From: Pseudorhodobacter turbinis
Lineage (GTDB): Bacteria; Pseudomonadota; Alphaproteobacteria; Rhodobacterales; Rhodobacteraceae
DNA length: 64,000 nt
NCBI RefSeq assembly: GCF_005234135.1
Contig: NZ_CP039964.1
Coordinates: 2,456,001-2,520,000 of the forward strand
Direction of reading: 5' to 3'
The notes beneath the pieces were generated by a model. It was not told the origin of the DNA and did no database searches. It saw only the letters and a program-made list of their open reading frames with translations. Positions 26,752 through 37,693 of the stretch are shown one piece after another (the stretch's first letter is position 1; each line of letters opens with the position of its first letter). The translations under genes were made by a program, and so were the position numbers.

Positions 26752-26819
26752 AGACGCATGCGTACCGTATGCGCCATAGGATGCCCTTATGTCGTGTGAT
26801 GCGTCTAAGGGCTTTATTT
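26752..26819 (+). promoter_or_regulatory. atp operon leader with competing hairpins (attenuator-like)
   Basis: Two mutually exclusive stems lie just before atpH. Stem A pairs AGACGCAT (26752-26759) with ATGCGTCT (26799-26806). Stem B pairs GCCCTTA (26783-26789) with TAAGGGC (26806-26812) and is followed by TTTATTT, like an intrinsic terminator. A third imperfect palindrome, CGCATGCG-TAC-CGTATGCG, lies at 26755-26773. The layout could control read-through into atpH, or stem B could simply end transcription from upstream, although no room is left for a promoter before atpH. Confidence 0.45.
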
Positions 26820-26832
26820 CGGAAGGGATGAC

Positions 26833-27393
26833 GTGTCAGAACCAGCTTCGATCTCCTCCGGCATTGCTGCTCGCTACGCCACTGCTTTGTTTGAGCTGGC
26901 GAAGGAAAGCAAAGGTATTCAGGCGCTGGAGGGTGACATCGATGCCCTTGATGCGGCCTTGACCGCCAGTGCCGACCTTAAAGCGTTGATTGCCTCGCCG
27001 GTTTACAGCCGCGACGATCAGGCAAGCGCAATTGCCGCGATCGCCAAGAAAATGGGGCTGTCGGCCCTGACAGCCAATACGTTGGCCTTGATGGCCTCCA
27101 AGCGCCGCTTGTTCGTGCTGCCACAGCTGACTACGGCTGTGCGCGGTATGATTAGCGAGGAAAAAGGTGAGGTAACGGCTGAGGTAACCTCGGCCACCAA
27201 GCTTTCGGCTGCACAGGCCAAAGATCTCGCCGAGACGCTGAAAGCGCGTGTTGGCAAAGATGTGAAACTGAAAACCGCTATCGATGAATCCCTCATCGGT
27301 GGTCTTATCGTCAAGCTCGGCTCCACCATGATCGATACTTCGGTCAAGGCAAAGCTCGCGGCTCTCCAGAATGCAATGAAAGAGGTCGGATAA
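26833..27393 (+). CDS. atpH: F1 ATP synthase delta subunit
   Basis: 186 residues. The OSCP/delta fold is seen in [18 protein letters not shown] at the N-terminus and [29 protein letters not shown] at the C-terminus. It forms the stator link between F1 and the b subunits. It starts at GTG with GGAAGGG upstream and is the first gene of atpHAGDC. Its stop abuts atpA directly. Confidence 0.95.
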   Translation: MSEPASISSGIAARYATALFELAKESKGIQALEGDIDALDAALTASADLKALIASPVYSRDDQASAIAAIAKKMGLSALTANTLALMASKRRLFVLPQLTTAVRGMISEEKGEVTAEVTSATKLSAAQAKDLAETLKARVGKDVKLKTAIDESLIGGLIVKLGSTMIDTSVKAKLAALQNAMKEVG

Positions 27394-28932
27394 ATGGGTA
27401 TCCAAGCAGCTGAAATCTCTGCGATCCTCAAGGACCAGATCAAAAACTTCGGCAAGGACGCTGAAGTTGCCGAAGTCGGCCGGGTTCTGAGTGTCGGGGA
27501 TGGTATCGCCCGCGTACATGGTTTGGACAATGTTCAAGCCGGTGAAATGGTCGAGTTCCCCGGTGGAATTCGCGGCATGGCGCTGAACCTTGAGATTGAT
27601 AACGTCGGTATCGTTATCTTCGGGGACGACCGTTCCATCAAGGAAGGCGACACCGTCAAGCGCACCAAGTCCATCGTGGACGTGCCTGTGGGTGACGAGC
27701 TGTTGGGCCGTGTTGTTGATGGTCTGGGTAACCCGATTGACGGCAAAGGCGCGCTGGGCACCACCAAGCGTGCGATTGCAGACGTCAAAGCCCCCGGCAT
27801 CATTCCGCGCCAGTCGGTGCATGAGCCAATGGCAACCGGCCTGAAATCGGTTGACGCGATGATCCCCGTTGGCCGTGGCCAGCGCGAATTGATCATTGGT
27901 GACCGTCAGACAGGTAAAACCGCGATTGCGCTCGATACCATTCTGAACCAGGCATCCTACAACAAGGCTGCTGGCGACGATGAGTCCAAGAAGCTGTACT
28001 GCGTTTACGTAGCGATCGGCCAAAAGCGTTCTACTGTTGCGCAGTTGGTGAAGAAGCTCGAAGAAACTGGTGCGAGTGCTTATACCATTGTTGTGGCTGC
28101 GACCGCGTCTGATCCGGCACCGATGCAGTTCTTGGCACCCTATGCCGCAACTGCGATTGCCGAGCATTTCCGTGACAACGGCCGCCATGCGCTGATCATC
28201 TATGATGACCTTTCCAAGCAGGCCGTGTCTTATCGTCAGATGTCGCTGTTGCTGCGCCGTCCTCCGGGCCGCGAAGCCTATCCGGGCGACGTTTTCTATC
28301 TTCACTCCCGTTTGCTGGAACGTTCGGCTAAATTGAACGCCGATCACGGTTCGGGCTCTTTGACGGCGCTGCCGATCATTGAAACCCAAGGTGGTGACGT
28401 TTCTGCGTTTATTCCAACCAACGTGATTTCGATCACCGACGGTCAGATCTTCTTGGAAACCGAACTCTTCTATCAGGGCATCCGTCCTGCTGTGAACACC
28501 GGTCTTTCCGTGTCGCGTGTTGGCTCTTCGGCGCAAACTGATGCGATGAAATCGGTTGCGGGTCCGGTCAAACTGGAACTGGCGCAGTACCGCGAGATGG
28601 CTGCCTTTGCGCAGTTCGGCTCTGACCTTGACGCCTCCACCCAGCAGTTGCTGAACCGTGGTGCGCGCCTGACCGAGCTGATGAAGCAACCGCAGTATTC
28701 GCCGCTGACCGGCGCGGAAATTGTTTGCGTGATCTTTGCGGGCACCAAGGGCTACCTTGATAAAGTACCGGTAAAAGAAGTGGGCCGCTACGAGGCAGGC
28801 TTGCTCAAGCACCTTCGTTCCAACCATGCGGATCTGTTGGCAGATATCACCAACAACGACCGTAAGGTGAAGGGCGAGCTTGAAGACAAGATCAAAGCCG
28901 CGTTGAACGCATATGCTAAAGATTTCGCCTAA
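27394..28932 (+). CDS. atpA: F1 ATP synthase alpha subunit
   Basis: 512 residues, standard length. The P-loop is GDRQTGKTA (about 169-177); the alpha signature [20 protein letters not shown] is intact. The alpha subunit forms the catalytic head's non-catalytic nucleotide sites. Second gene of atpHAGDC, starting immediately after the atpH stop. The start [19 protein letters not shown] is typical. Confidence 0.99.
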   Translation: MGIQAAEISAILKDQIKNFGKDAEVAEVGRVLSVGDGIARVHGLDNVQAGEMVEFPGGIRGMALNLEIDNVGIVIFGDDRSIKEGDTVKRTKSIVDVPVGDELLGRVVDGLGNPIDGKGALGTTKRAIADVKAPGIIPRQSVHEPMATGLKSVDAMIPVGRGQRELIIGDRQTGKTAIALDTILNQASYNKAAGDDESKKLYCVYVAIGQKRSTVAQLVKKLEETGASAYTIVVAATASDPAPMQFLAPYAATAIAEHFRDNGRHALIIYDDLSKQAVSYRQMSLLLRRPPGREAYPGDVFYLHSRLLERSAKLNADHGSGSLTALPIIETQGGDVSAFIPTNVISITDGQIFLETELFYQGIRPAVNTGLSVSRVGSSAQTDAMKSVAGPVKLELAQYREMAAFAQFGSDLDASTQQLLNRGARLTELMKQPQYSPLTGAEIVCVIFAGTKGYLDKVPVKEVGRYEAGLLKHLRSNHADLLADITNNDRKVKGELEDKIKAALNAYAKDFA

Positions 28933-28944
28933 AGGGGTAGGTAA

Positions 28945-29823
28945 ATGCCGAGCCTAAAGGACTTAAAAAACAAGATTACGAGTATCAAAAATACTCGTAA
29001 GATCACAAAGGCCATGCAGATGGTTGCCGCGGCGAAGCTTCGCCGCGCGCAGGAAGCTGCCGAAGCCGGACGGCCTTACGCCGAACGGATGAATGCAGTG
29101 ATGGCGGGGCTTTCGGCCTCTGTCGGGACTTCCTCCAGCGCGCCCCGGCTTCTTGCCGGGACGGGTGAGGACAAGGTGCACCTTCTGGTCGTCATGACGG
29201 CGGAACGTGGGCTTTGCGGTGGCTTCAACTCTTCCATCGTGCGGATGGCGCGCTTGCGGGCGAACCAGTTGTTGGGCGAAGGTAAAACCGTCAAGATCCT
29301 GACTGTCGGCAAAAAGGGCCGGGAGCAGTTGAAGCGTGATTTTGCATCGCATTTCATCGGCCATGTGGACCTGTCGGAAGTGAAGCGCGTGGGCTATGCC
29401 CAAGCACAAGGGATTTCCCGCGATATTCTGGCGCGTTTCGACGCGGGGGAATTTGATGTGGCGACGCTCTTCTTCAACCGCTTCCAATCGGTCATCAGCC
29501 AGGTGCCAACAGCGCAGCAAGTCATCCCCGCGAAATATGACGCGGTGGAAGATGCCAGCGATGCTGTGGCCTTGTACGATTACGAGCCGTCAGAGGAAGG
29601 CATTCTTGCCGATCTTTTGCCGCGCGGTGTGGCGACGCAAGTCTTCACCGCTTTGCTTGAAAACGGGGCCTCTGAACAGGGTGCCCGGATGAGTGCGATG
29701 GACAACGCAACGCGCAACGCGGGCGATATGATCGACAAATATACGACGATCTACAACCGTTCGCGTCAGGCTGCGATCACCAAAGAACTCATTGAAATCA
29801 TCTCGGGCGCTGAGGCGCTTTGA
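28945..29823 (+). CDS. atpG: F1 ATP synthase gamma subunit
   Basis: 292 residues. The N-terminal rotor helix ([20 protein letters not shown]) and C-terminal helix ([20 protein letters not shown]) pack as the central stalk; [13 protein letters not shown] is the conserved core segment. Starts 12 bases after atpA with a GGGGTAGG ribosome site. Third gene of atpHAGDC. Confidence 0.98.
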   Translation: MPSLKDLKNKITSIKNTRKITKAMQMVAAAKLRRAQEAAEAGRPYAERMNAVMAGLSASVGTSSSAPRLLAGTGEDKVHLLVVMTAERGLCGGFNSSIVRMARLRANQLLGEGKTVKILTVGKKGREQLKRDFASHFIGHVDLSEVKRVGYAQAQGISRDILARFDAGEFDVATLFFNRFQSVISQVPTAQQVIPAKYDAVEDASDAVALYDYEPSEEGILADLLPRGVATQVFTALLENGASEQGARMSAMDNATRNAGDMIDKYTTIYNRSRQAAITKELIEIISGAEAL

Positions 29824-29831
29824 CCCGCTAA

Positions 29832-31277
<1,446 letters not shown>

Positions 31278-31286
31278 GGGGGCAAC

Positions 31287-31685
31287 ATGGCCGTGACTTT
31301 GCAATTCGACCTGGTGTCACCGGAAAAGCGGCTTGCCTCGTTTCAGGCCACTGAGGTTCAAATTCCGGGCGCTAATGGCGACATGACGGCGATGGAGGGG
31401 CATGCAGCCACCATCACCACCCTGCGCCCCGGTATCCTGAAGGCTGTTGGAACCGACAAGACCTTGGCATTTGCCGTGACTGGCGGCTTTGCCGAGATCA
31501 ACGCTGCAGGCATTTCGGTTCTTGCCGAACAAGCCGTGCCGGTTGAAGATCTGTCCGGAACTGTTCTGGATGGCATGATTGACCAAGCACGGGAGCTTGC
31601 CGCAATGGCGCTGCCGGAAGACAAAGATGATGCCGAGAAACTGGTGCAAGACATGATGGCCCTGCGCCAACACGCGTCACACTAA
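31287..31685 (+). CDS. atpC: F1 ATP synthase epsilon subunit
   Basis: 132 residues. The N-terminal beta-sandwich reads TLQFDLVSPEKRLASFQA through GVLVQIPGANGDM-like VQIPGANGDMTAMEGHA; the C-terminal helices are short, as in alphaproteobacteria where ATP hydrolysis is often restrained by a separate zeta protein. Last gene of atpHAGDC, followed by a strong terminator. Confidence 0.95.
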   Translation: MAVTLQFDLVSPEKRLASFQATEVQIPGANGDMTAMEGHAATITTLRPGILKAVGTDKTLAFAVTGGFAEINAAGISVLAEQAVPVEDLSGTVLDGMIDQARELAAMALPEDKDDAEKLVQDMMALRQHASH

Positions 31686-31703
31686 CTCGGTTAAATCATA
31701 ATC

Positions 31704-31735
31704 AAAGGCCCCGAATATTCGGGGCCTTTTTTATT
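31704..31735 (+). terminator. Intrinsic terminator of the atp operon
   Basis: AAAGGCCCCGAA (31704-31715), loop TA, TTCGGGGCCTTT (31718-31729), then a T-rich tail. A perfect twelve-base stem. Confidence 0.9.
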
Positions 31736-31858
31736 TGGGGGTGGTTCGTCGAAATCATAACCTTTCCTCAGTTAGCCCAAGGCAAAGTGATTGGCTTGCA
31801 CGGGTGCATTACCACAACTGACATGCCGTTTCAGGTAGCGGATAACGGGGCACGGAAG

Positions 31859-32209
31859 ATGAAACGATTTTCGGCGCAGACAATGGGCATTCTGCAAGGC
31901 TCTCGGTTACTGTTTTCCGACTTTTCGGATGGCGGTGTGATGTGGACAGGGCACGGCCCGCGCGAAAGCCGCCACCGCGTTCAGTTTCCCGAAGCCTTTG
32001 TTGAGGCGCCGGTGGTCTCTGTTTGCCTGTCGATGTGGGATATGGACCAAAAGCACAACTCGCGCGCTGACATCTCGGCCCAAGAGATTACAGCCAAGGG
32101 GTTTGTGCTGGTGTTCAAAACCTGGGGCGATACGCGTGTGGCCCGCGTTCGCGCGGATTGGACAGCAATTGGCCGCGCCAAGGACGATGATGATTGGGAG
32201 ATAGTCTAG
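31859..32209 (+). CDS. H-type lectin domain protein
   Basis: About 116 residues. The pattern HRVQFPEAFVEAPVVSVCLS ... WDMDQKHNSRADISAQEITAKGFVLVFKTW ... RVRADWTAIG is that of the H-type lectin (Helix pomatia agglutinin-like) domain, six-stranded and sugar-binding in eukaryotes. No signal peptide is visible, so it is probably cytosolic and its ligand is unknown. The ATG at 31859 is used; in-frame ATGs at 31823 and 31787 are alternatives with no clear ribosome site. It follows the atp terminator and is convergent with prs. Confidence 0.7.
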   Translation: MKRFSAQTMGILQGSRLLFSDFSDGGVMWTGHGPRESRHRVQFPEAFVEAPVVSVCLSMWDMDQKHNSRADISAQEITAKGFVLVFKTWGDTRVARVRADWTAIGRAKDDDDWEIV

Positions 32210-32249
32210 TCGGTGGCGATGGGCATTAACCCACCGCCACAAAGTTCAC

Positions 32250-33269
32250 TTAGCCGCGATTGTACATGCCTTCATAGATCGGGCTAAGGGTTTCGGTTTC
32301 GAACAAAGACGATACCGAGGTGCCATTCCAGATGTTCAGAATGGCCTGAGCGAACATCGGTGCCGTTGGCAGGATGCGGATGTTGGGGCAATTGCGGACG
32401 GCCTCGGACGGCGCGATGGAATCCGTAATAACCAGCGATTTCATCACCGACTTGGTCACACGCTCCACAGCAGGCCCGGACATCACACCGTGGGTGATAT
32501 AGGCGTGTACCTCGGATGCGCCATTCTCCAGCAATACCTCAGCAGCTTTGCAAAGCGTGCCAGCGGTATCGCACATGTCGTCCACAATAATGCATTTCTT
32601 GCCGGACACGTCCCCGATCACGGTCATTTCGGCGATCTCACCGGGTTTTTCGCGGCGTTTGTCGACGATGGCCAGCGGGGCCTCGATACGTTTGGCCAGC
32701 TCACGCGCGCGGGCAACACCGCCAACATCGGGAGAGACGACCATCATATCGCCCATGGAGCCTTTGAATTCCGCCATGATATCCAGCGCAAAGATCGGCG
32801 AGGCATAAAGGTTGTCCACCGGAATGTCGAAGAAGCCCTGGATCTGGGCGGCGTGAAGATCCAGTGTCAGCACGCGTTCGATCCCGGCCTCTACCATCAT
32901 ATTGGCGACAAGCTTGGCGGAAATCGGTGTGCGCGCTTTGGTGCGGCGATCTTGACGCGCATAGCCGAAATAAGGGATCACGGCGGTGATGCGCGATGCC
33001 GAAGACCGGCGCAACGTGTCCGTCATAATCAGCAATTCCATAAGGTTATCATTGGCAGGGTTCGAGGTCGGCTGGATAATGAACATATCCTCGCCGCGGA
33101 CGTTTTCGAACACCTCGACAAAAATCTCGCCGTCATTGAACCGTTCCACCCGCGCATCCACCAGCCCGACAGACATGCCACGGTGCAAAGACATACGTCG
33201 TGCGATTGAGGTGGCAAGGGGCATATTGGCGTTGCCAGAGATCAGCTTTGGTTCATGCATGGTGGCCAT
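32250..33269 (-). CDS. prs: Ribose-phosphate pyrophosphokinase
   Basis: 339 residues. Key segments: [37 protein letters not shown] (ATP and flexible loops), [19 protein letters not shown], and the PRPP loop [12 protein letters not shown]. It makes PRPP for purine, pyrimidine, His and Trp synthesis. It faces the H-type lectin gene (41-base gap with a six-base inverted repeat, 32211-32236), and the IS3 island lies upstream of its start. Confidence 0.97.
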   Translation of the reverse strand: MATMHEPKLISGNANMPLATSIARRMSLHRGMSVGLVDARVERFNDGEIFVEVFENVRGEDMFIIQPTSNPANDNLMELLIMTDTLRRSSASRITAVIPYFGYARQDRRTKARTPISAKLVANMMVEAGIERVLTLDLHAAQIQGFFDIPVDNLYASPIFALDIMAEFKGSMGDMMVVSPDVGGVARARELAKRIEAPLAIVDKRREKPGEIAEMTVIGDVSGKKCIIVDDMCDTAGTLCKAAEVLLENGASEVHAYITHGVMSGPAVERVTKSVMKSLVITDSIAPSEAVRNCPNIRILPTAPMFAQAILNIWNGTSVSSLFETETLSPIYEGMYNRG

Positions 33270-33419
33270 GAGTGGGTCCTTTGGGCGATGTTATGAGGAT
33301 TCGGGACGCGTGACTTGGCTTATCATTGGGCTAGGGTCTTGCAAACCTTGCGGATCGGAGAACCGGCGAATTGGTTAAAATAGATTATCATTTTGTGACG
33401 GTTTCCGCCCATGCCGACC

Positions 33420-34560
33420 TTTCGGGTACATGGCTAGCGGGCGCGCTGCCAAACATGGCGTAAAAATGGCCAATAGACTGCAGGCGACGCAGGTGGCGAC
33501 GTAGACGCGGCGGGAGATAGACAGCCTGACGGGCGCGTTTCCCGGCGAGGCCCGAAACAGCTAGGGACAATGAAGCCGAAGTCAGAGAGATTTATGCCAA
33601 GATTGGCAGGCTGGCGGTTGAGTTATTTGTCATGCGGGCTGAAGTCGCTGCCCCCTTCCCGCGCATTTTGTATGCCTCGCCAGACAACGCATGTTTACCT
33701 GTGTGGGAAGGGATGAGCCCGAATGACTGCAAGGCGGTAACCAATCGCGATCTGAACCAGACCAGCCCATGCATACTGCAGAAGATCAGTCGGTCGCCGC
33801 TGTATTGCTTGCCGGTCGGCGTGAATGCCACGGTGCCGAAATTGATGAATGAGGTTGATGGGGGCTCACGCGCCCCTCCCGCACCTTCGTTGCCCGAAAA
33901 GAGGCCGTCGCTAGATTGTAGCCTAGTTGCCAAGAAATAGGTCCCACGCAGGCCGACATCGGGTACGGCGGCTGGTGGGGGCATGAGGTTGCTGGCTATC
34001 GACAAAGGCCGCAATACCATCAAGAAACACCCACAGCATGCCGGGTGTAGCGACGTTTCCTACATTTCGTTGCGGCGCGGGTTCCTTTGCTTGGCGGCAA
34101 TCATGGGCTGGGCGATGCGCGAAGTGCTGGCGTGGCGGATCTCGGACACGCTGGAAGCGAGCTTCTGCGCCGATGCATTGAAAGAGGCCATCGCAAAATA
34201 CGGCAAGCCTGAAATCGTGAATAAGGATCAAGGATCGCAGTTCACCGGCAACGCCTGGATTACCACCCTGACCGACGCCAATATCAAAATCTCGTTACCT
34301 CTCGGTGATTGCGCGCAAACGCCGAGAGGTAACAGACGGCCGGGGCAATATCTCGATGAGATTTCCATCGAACGGCTCTGGCGATCCCTGTAGCATTTTT
34401 AGCTGCACGAATTGAAAGGCGGCTTCCAAGTTTAACGCGTCATGGGCGGTTGGAACGGATTCTACAACGCCGGGCGACCATATCCCGCACAAGATAAACG
34501 AACGCCTGACGGCGCACACTACGACCCTATGCGGATGAACCTAGAGGCATGAAGCCCGGC
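33420..34560 (+). pseudogene. Degenerate IS3-family transposase copy (older relic)
   Basis: Fragments of an IS3 orfA/orfB pair are recognisable in order. About 33430-33622 carries orfA pieces (AAKHGV, LTGAFPGEARNS, and EAEVREIYAKIGRLAVEL) in broken frames. About 33983-34393 carries orfB DDE-domain pieces: RRGFLCLAAIMGWAMREVLAW, ASFCADALKEAIAKYGKPEI, KDQGSQFTGNAW and SIERLWRSL, with about 19 residues deleted before SDVSYI. Remnants of the tail (GFYNAGRPYP) extend to about 34540. Stops and shifts make it inactive. It is interrupted by unassigned DNA at 33625-33975. Confidence 0.7.
33625..33975. other. Unassigned segment interrupting the older IS3 relic
   Basis: About 350 bases sit exactly where orfA should pass into orfB. 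Open frames exist on both strands (33632-33940 plus; 33592-34023 minus, 143 codons), but neither resembles a family I know and both use atypical codons. The minus frame contains SFINFGTVAFTPTGKQYSGD. No terminal inverted repeats were found. It may be a smaller insertion or rearranged DNA. Confidence 0.4.
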
Positions 34561-34694
34561 CCGAGTATAGCTTGGCAGAGCCACAAAACGCGTCGAAAAG
34601 CCAGAAGACGTTAGTTGAGCAACCTCCTGAAATTCGACACTGACCTAGGCAACGATTTATAGTTTGCTGATCTTCAACACGAAGGAGCTCAGAA

Positions 34695-35003
34695 ATGTCG
34701 AAACGGAAGCGAGGTCATCTAGAATTCAACGCCAAGGTAGCGTTGGAAGCGCTGAAAGGCGCAGAGACGGGCAGCGAGCTGGCCAGCCGGTTCGGGGTTC
34801 ACCCGACGATGATCCATCAATGGAAACGGGCTTTGCTTGAGGGCGCGTCGGGTGTCTTTGAGCGCGGGAGTCGGAAAGCGCCGGTGATTGACGAAGAGCA
34901 GGTCAAAGATTTGCATGCCAAGATCGGGGAGTTGGTCGTCGCCAACGGTTTTTGGCCAAAAAGCTCAAACCTTGGACCGGCAAGTGAGGCGCAAGATGAT
35001 TGA
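34695..35003 (+). CDS. IS3-family transposase OrfA (C-terminus shifted)
   Basis: 102 codons. The helix-turn-helix region is intact (RGHLEFNAKVALEALKGAET, ELASRFGVHPTMIHQWKRAL), as is DEEQVKDLHAKIGELVV. After VVAN the sequence reads GFWPKSSNLGPAS where IS3 orfA reads FLxKKLKPWTGK, so a one-base deletion near 34952 has shifted the end. A GGAG ribosome site precedes the ATG. Normally OrfA binds the ends and is fused to OrfB by -1 frameshifting. Confidence 0.7.
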   Translation: MSKRKRGHLEFNAKVALEALKGAETGSELASRFGVHPTMIHQWKRALLEGASGVFERGSRKAPVIDEEQVKDLHAKIGELVVANGFWPKSSNLGPASEAQDD

Positions 35004-35919
35004 GCCAAACATCTCGGGCCTGTCTGTTGGCAAGTAATGCGCCCTGTTGTCGATTTCCCGGTTATGAGCCAAAAGGCGAGACCAGATGAACCTCGCTCTG
35101 ATGCGCTTGATTGATAAGCAGTTCTTGGAAACTACGTTTTTCGACGTGCGTCAAATGACGTGGCACCTGCGCAATGAACAGCGTCTGGTGAGCGAAAAGC
35201 GTATGCGATTGATGGGTCTTATGCCGATCTATCAGAAGCCTAACACCCGTTGCCCGGCAACACATGCTTGCATGTGTGAGAGGGAGCAATGCCGCGAAAG
35301 GGCACAAAATCTATCCCTATCTGCTGCGTGGCCTACGCGTTGATCAGTCAAATCAAGTTTGGTGCGCCGACATCACATATCTACCGATGTGGCGCGGCTT
35401 TTTGTATCTGGTCGCGATCATGGATTGGCACGCGCGCAAGGTTCTGGCGTGGCGCATATCAACCACGCTGGAGGCCGAGTTCTGCGTTGATGCGCTGAAC
35501 GAGGCGATTCACAAGTTCGGCCCGCCGGACATAATGAACACGGATCAAGGCAGCCAGTTCACGTCATTCGCATGGACCGACCGGCTACGGGGCTCAAACG
35601 TACGCATCTTAATGGACGGCAAAGGCCGCTTCCTCGATAATATCTTTGTAGAACGCCTATGGTGGTCGTTGAAGTATGAATGCGTCTACCTGCATGCATG
35701 GAAACCGGATCAGAGGCCAAGGCTGGCGTCAGAAAATGGATCGAGTTCTACAATCACAAGCGCCCGCATTCTTCTCTTGGCGGGAAACCACCTTCTGTGG
35801 TCTATTGGCAGAAAATTGAAACAACCAAGCCCGATCAGCAGGTGCAAAGAGTAGCTTACTTTATGCCAAATCCTGTCCAACAAATGGGGAGTGGCTCAGC
35901 TCCAGATGTTAGTGCGTGA
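34995..35919 (+). pseudogene. IS3-family transposase OrfB, frameshifted
   Basis: The DDE transposase is split over at least two frames. 35086-35250 carries MNLALMRLIDKQFLETTFF to GLMPIYQKPNT; a 45-50-base insertion then breaks the frame; 35290-35700 carries [42 protein letters not shown] and VERLWWSLKYECVYL; from about 35690 the frame reverts with ETGSEAKAGVRKWIEFYNHK. The D-D-E residues survive but the protein cannot be made intact. Confidence 0.7.
35260..35277. repeat. Perfect small palindrome in the OrfB break
   Basis: ACACATGC-TT-GCATGTGT. Just upstream, GTTGC-CCG-GCAAC (35249-35261) forms a second small hairpin. Both lie in the 45-50 extra bases that break the transposase frame. Confidence 0.6.
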
Positions 35920-36194
35920 ATGGTATCAAGGAGGCCAAAACTTCGCCACGCAATGGTTCTATGGCAACGAGCGTCCGAATTCCTTCTGACGGTTTACAGG
36001 CAAGCCATTGCCGGGCAAGGGGGCACAAGCGGCTCATGCTAGCTTAAAAATTGCAGGCGGCGGCGTAAATTCTAAGGATGCCCTTCAATGAAAGGGGGAC
36101 TTCCAAGTGATCGGCGTGCCCTTGGTTTGGTCGGCGAGGAGCAGCTCGGTGGCCATGACTGGCCGGAAGAAATGGCGCGTCTTTACCGCAGGCT
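35899..36194. other. Non-coding DNA downstream of the IS3 element
   Basis: No gene is supported in these 296 bases. Short frames such as one containing MTGRKKWRVFTAGFIPER are not recognisable. A stretch near 36090 (gaaagggggacttccaag) resembles one in the older IS3 relic at 34410 (gaaaggcggcttccaag), which may mark a further IS fragment. The segment ends at the stop of the threonine aldolase gene. Confidence 0.4.
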
Positions 36195-37211
36195 TCATCC
36201 CCGAAAGGTTGCCAAAAGCGCATCTACATGGGCATCCGTGGTACACCACGCACAGACAAGACGGCAGGTGCCATCCCCCATTTCGTGGTATTGCGCCCCG
36301 GCAGCTTTGGCGCGGGCATGGGCGGCATCGGGCAGGCGGGCAAACAGCATGTTTGCATCGACAGGATACAGCAGTTCCGCACCCTCGATGGCGTGCAAAC
36401 CTGCGGCCAGACGTGCGGCCATTGCATTGGCATGGGCCGCCATATCAAGCCAGCGCCCGCCTTCGAACCATGCCTCCATCTGTGCCGCGACATAGCGCAT
36501 CTTGGAGGTCAGATGCCCCGCGCGCTTGCGCCGCAGCTCCAGCTCCCATGATTTTGCGGGGTTGAAGAGCACGACGGCCTCAGCCGCCATCAAACCGTTC
36601 TTGGTGCCACCCAAAGACAGCACATCGACACCTGCGCGCCATGTCATATCGGCAGGCGTGGCCCCCGTCGTGGCCAAGGCGTTGGCAAAGCGCGCGCCAT
36701 CTAGGTGAACACCAAGTCCGTGTGATTTGGCCAGCTTTGCCAGTGCCGCAATCTCTGCGGGTGTGTAGACGGTTCCGGCCTCGGACACATTTGTCAGACT
36801 TAGGCAACTGGGTTGCACGGCATGGACAGAACGGTCCGCGCCCTCCAGCGCGGCGATCAGCCCGTCGGCCGAGATTTTACCATCTACCCCGTCAACGAGC
36901 TGCAGTTTGGCACCGGCGGTGAAAAACTCCGGCGCCCCGCATTCATCCTCGGCGATATGGGCATGGCGGTGACATAACACCGCGCCATAAGGCGGGGTAT
37001 AGAGCGCAAGCGATAGCGCATTGGCGGCGGTGCCTGTGGTGACCAGATGTACCTCCGCCTCGGGGGCATCGAACAGGGTGCGGATCGTGTCACGCAGCCG
37101 CGCCATATGCGCATCGGCCCCGTAAGATTTCGCGAATCCCTCATTGGCGCGGACCAGCGCATCCATGATTGCGGGCGGGCAGGGGGCTGCATTGTCAGAG
37201 GCGAAAAACAT
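36195..37211 (-). CDS. ltaE: Low-specificity L-threonine aldolase
   Basis: 338 residues of the beta-eliminating-lyase PLP fold. The PLP lysine is K204 in LSLGGTKNGLM; other signatures are FFASDNAAPCPPA at the start, HIAEDECGAPEF and HLDGARFANA. It cleaves L-threonine or allo-threonine to glycine and acetaldehyde. Its start overlaps the stop of the YcgN gene (TGATG), making it the third member of a coupled ribF-ycgN-ltaE chain. Its 3' end borders IS debris but the protein looks complete. Confidence 0.9.
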   Translation of the reverse strand: MFFASDNAAPCPPAIMDALVRANEGFAKSYGADAHMARLRDTIRTLFDAPEAEVHLVTTGTAANALSLALYTPPYGAVLCHRHAHIAEDECGAPEFFTAGAKLQLVDGVDGKISADGLIAALEGADRSVHAVQPSCLSLTNVSEAGTVYTPAEIAALAKLAKSHGLGVHLDGARFANALATTGATPADMTWRAGVDVLSLGGTKNGLMAAEAVVLFNPAKSWELELRRKRAGHLTSKMRYVAAQMEAWFEGGRWLDMAAHANAMAARLAAGLHAIEGAELLYPVDANMLFARLPDAAHARAKAAGAQYHEMGDGTCRLVCAWCTTDAHVDALLATFRG

Positions 37212-37693
37212 CAGCTTTGTTCCTCAATCAAGTAATCTTCCCAATCATCCTCGTCGACCTCGTTTTCCGGTACAGTCCAGCCTCGTACCGAGATTTCGGC
37301 GTGATGCACGCTTTCGGGATCACCAGTGATCAGGGGGTGCCAATCCTCCAGCGGTTTACCCTCATGGAGGCGGCGATAGGCGCAGGTGCGCGGTAGCCAA
37401 TAGGCGATCTTTTCCAGCTTTTGCGGGGTCAGCGAGACGCATTCCGGCACAAACTGATGGCGGATTTCATATTTGGCGCAGCGACAGCTATCGCCATCCA
37501 GCAAGCGGCAGGCAACGCGAGTGAACAGTAGCTCTTCGGTGTCTTCATATTCGATCTTGTTCAGGCAGCATTTCCCGCAGCCGTCACAAAGCGCCTCCCA
37601 TTCGGCCGAGGACATCTTTTTCAGCGGGACGGTTTCCCAAAAGCGGGGCCGCAGGCCGGAATCAGGGGCGATGGGGGGGAGTTTTTCGGTCAT
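37211..37693 (-). CDS. YcgN family cysteine-cluster protein (UPF0260)
   Basis: 160 residues with conserved cysteines in CDGCGKCCLNK, CRLLDGDSCRCAKYEIR and PECVSLT, the CxxCxxCC cluster of the YcgN/YkgJ zinc- or iron-binding family. The molecular role is unknown. The start at 37693 overlaps the ribF stop (TGATG) and the stop overlaps the ltaE start the same way, so it is coupled to both. Confidence 0.85.
   Translation of the reverse strand: MTEKLPPIAPDSGLRPRFWETVPLKKMSSAEWEALCDGCGKCCLNKIEYEDTEELLFTRVACRLLDGDSCRCAKYEIRHQFVPECVSLTPQKLEKIAYWLPRTCAYRRLHEGKPLEDWHPLITGDPESVHHAEISVRGWTVPENEVDEDDWEDYLIEEQS

Larger units (their letters stand above)
34616..35898 (+). mobile_element. IS3-family insertion sequence, decayed
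   Basis: About 1283 bases bounded by imperfect inverted repeats of 24-25 bases. The left end (34616-34639) begins TGAGCAACCTCC and ends TTCGACA; the right end (35874-35898), read inward, begins TGAGCCACTCCC and ends TTGGACA. Inside are orfA (34695-35003) and a broken orfB. No convincing 3-base target duplication is seen (AGT left, GCT right). It lies just after an older IS3 relic between prs and the threonine aldolase gene. Confidence 0.6.

Noticed and set aside
26836..28827. 663-codon minus frame opposite atpH-atpA
   Set aside because: Antisense shadow of strongly conserved ATP synthase genes.
33592..34023. 143-codon minus-strand open frame over the IS3 relic
   Set aside because: It spans the unassigned insert and decayed transposase on the other strand; no family and no ribosome site, so not called as a gene.
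35930..36190. Gene fragments such as one with MTGRKKWRVFTAGFIPER
   Set aside because: Short, unrecognisable and not preceded by a ribosome site; treated as IS flank.
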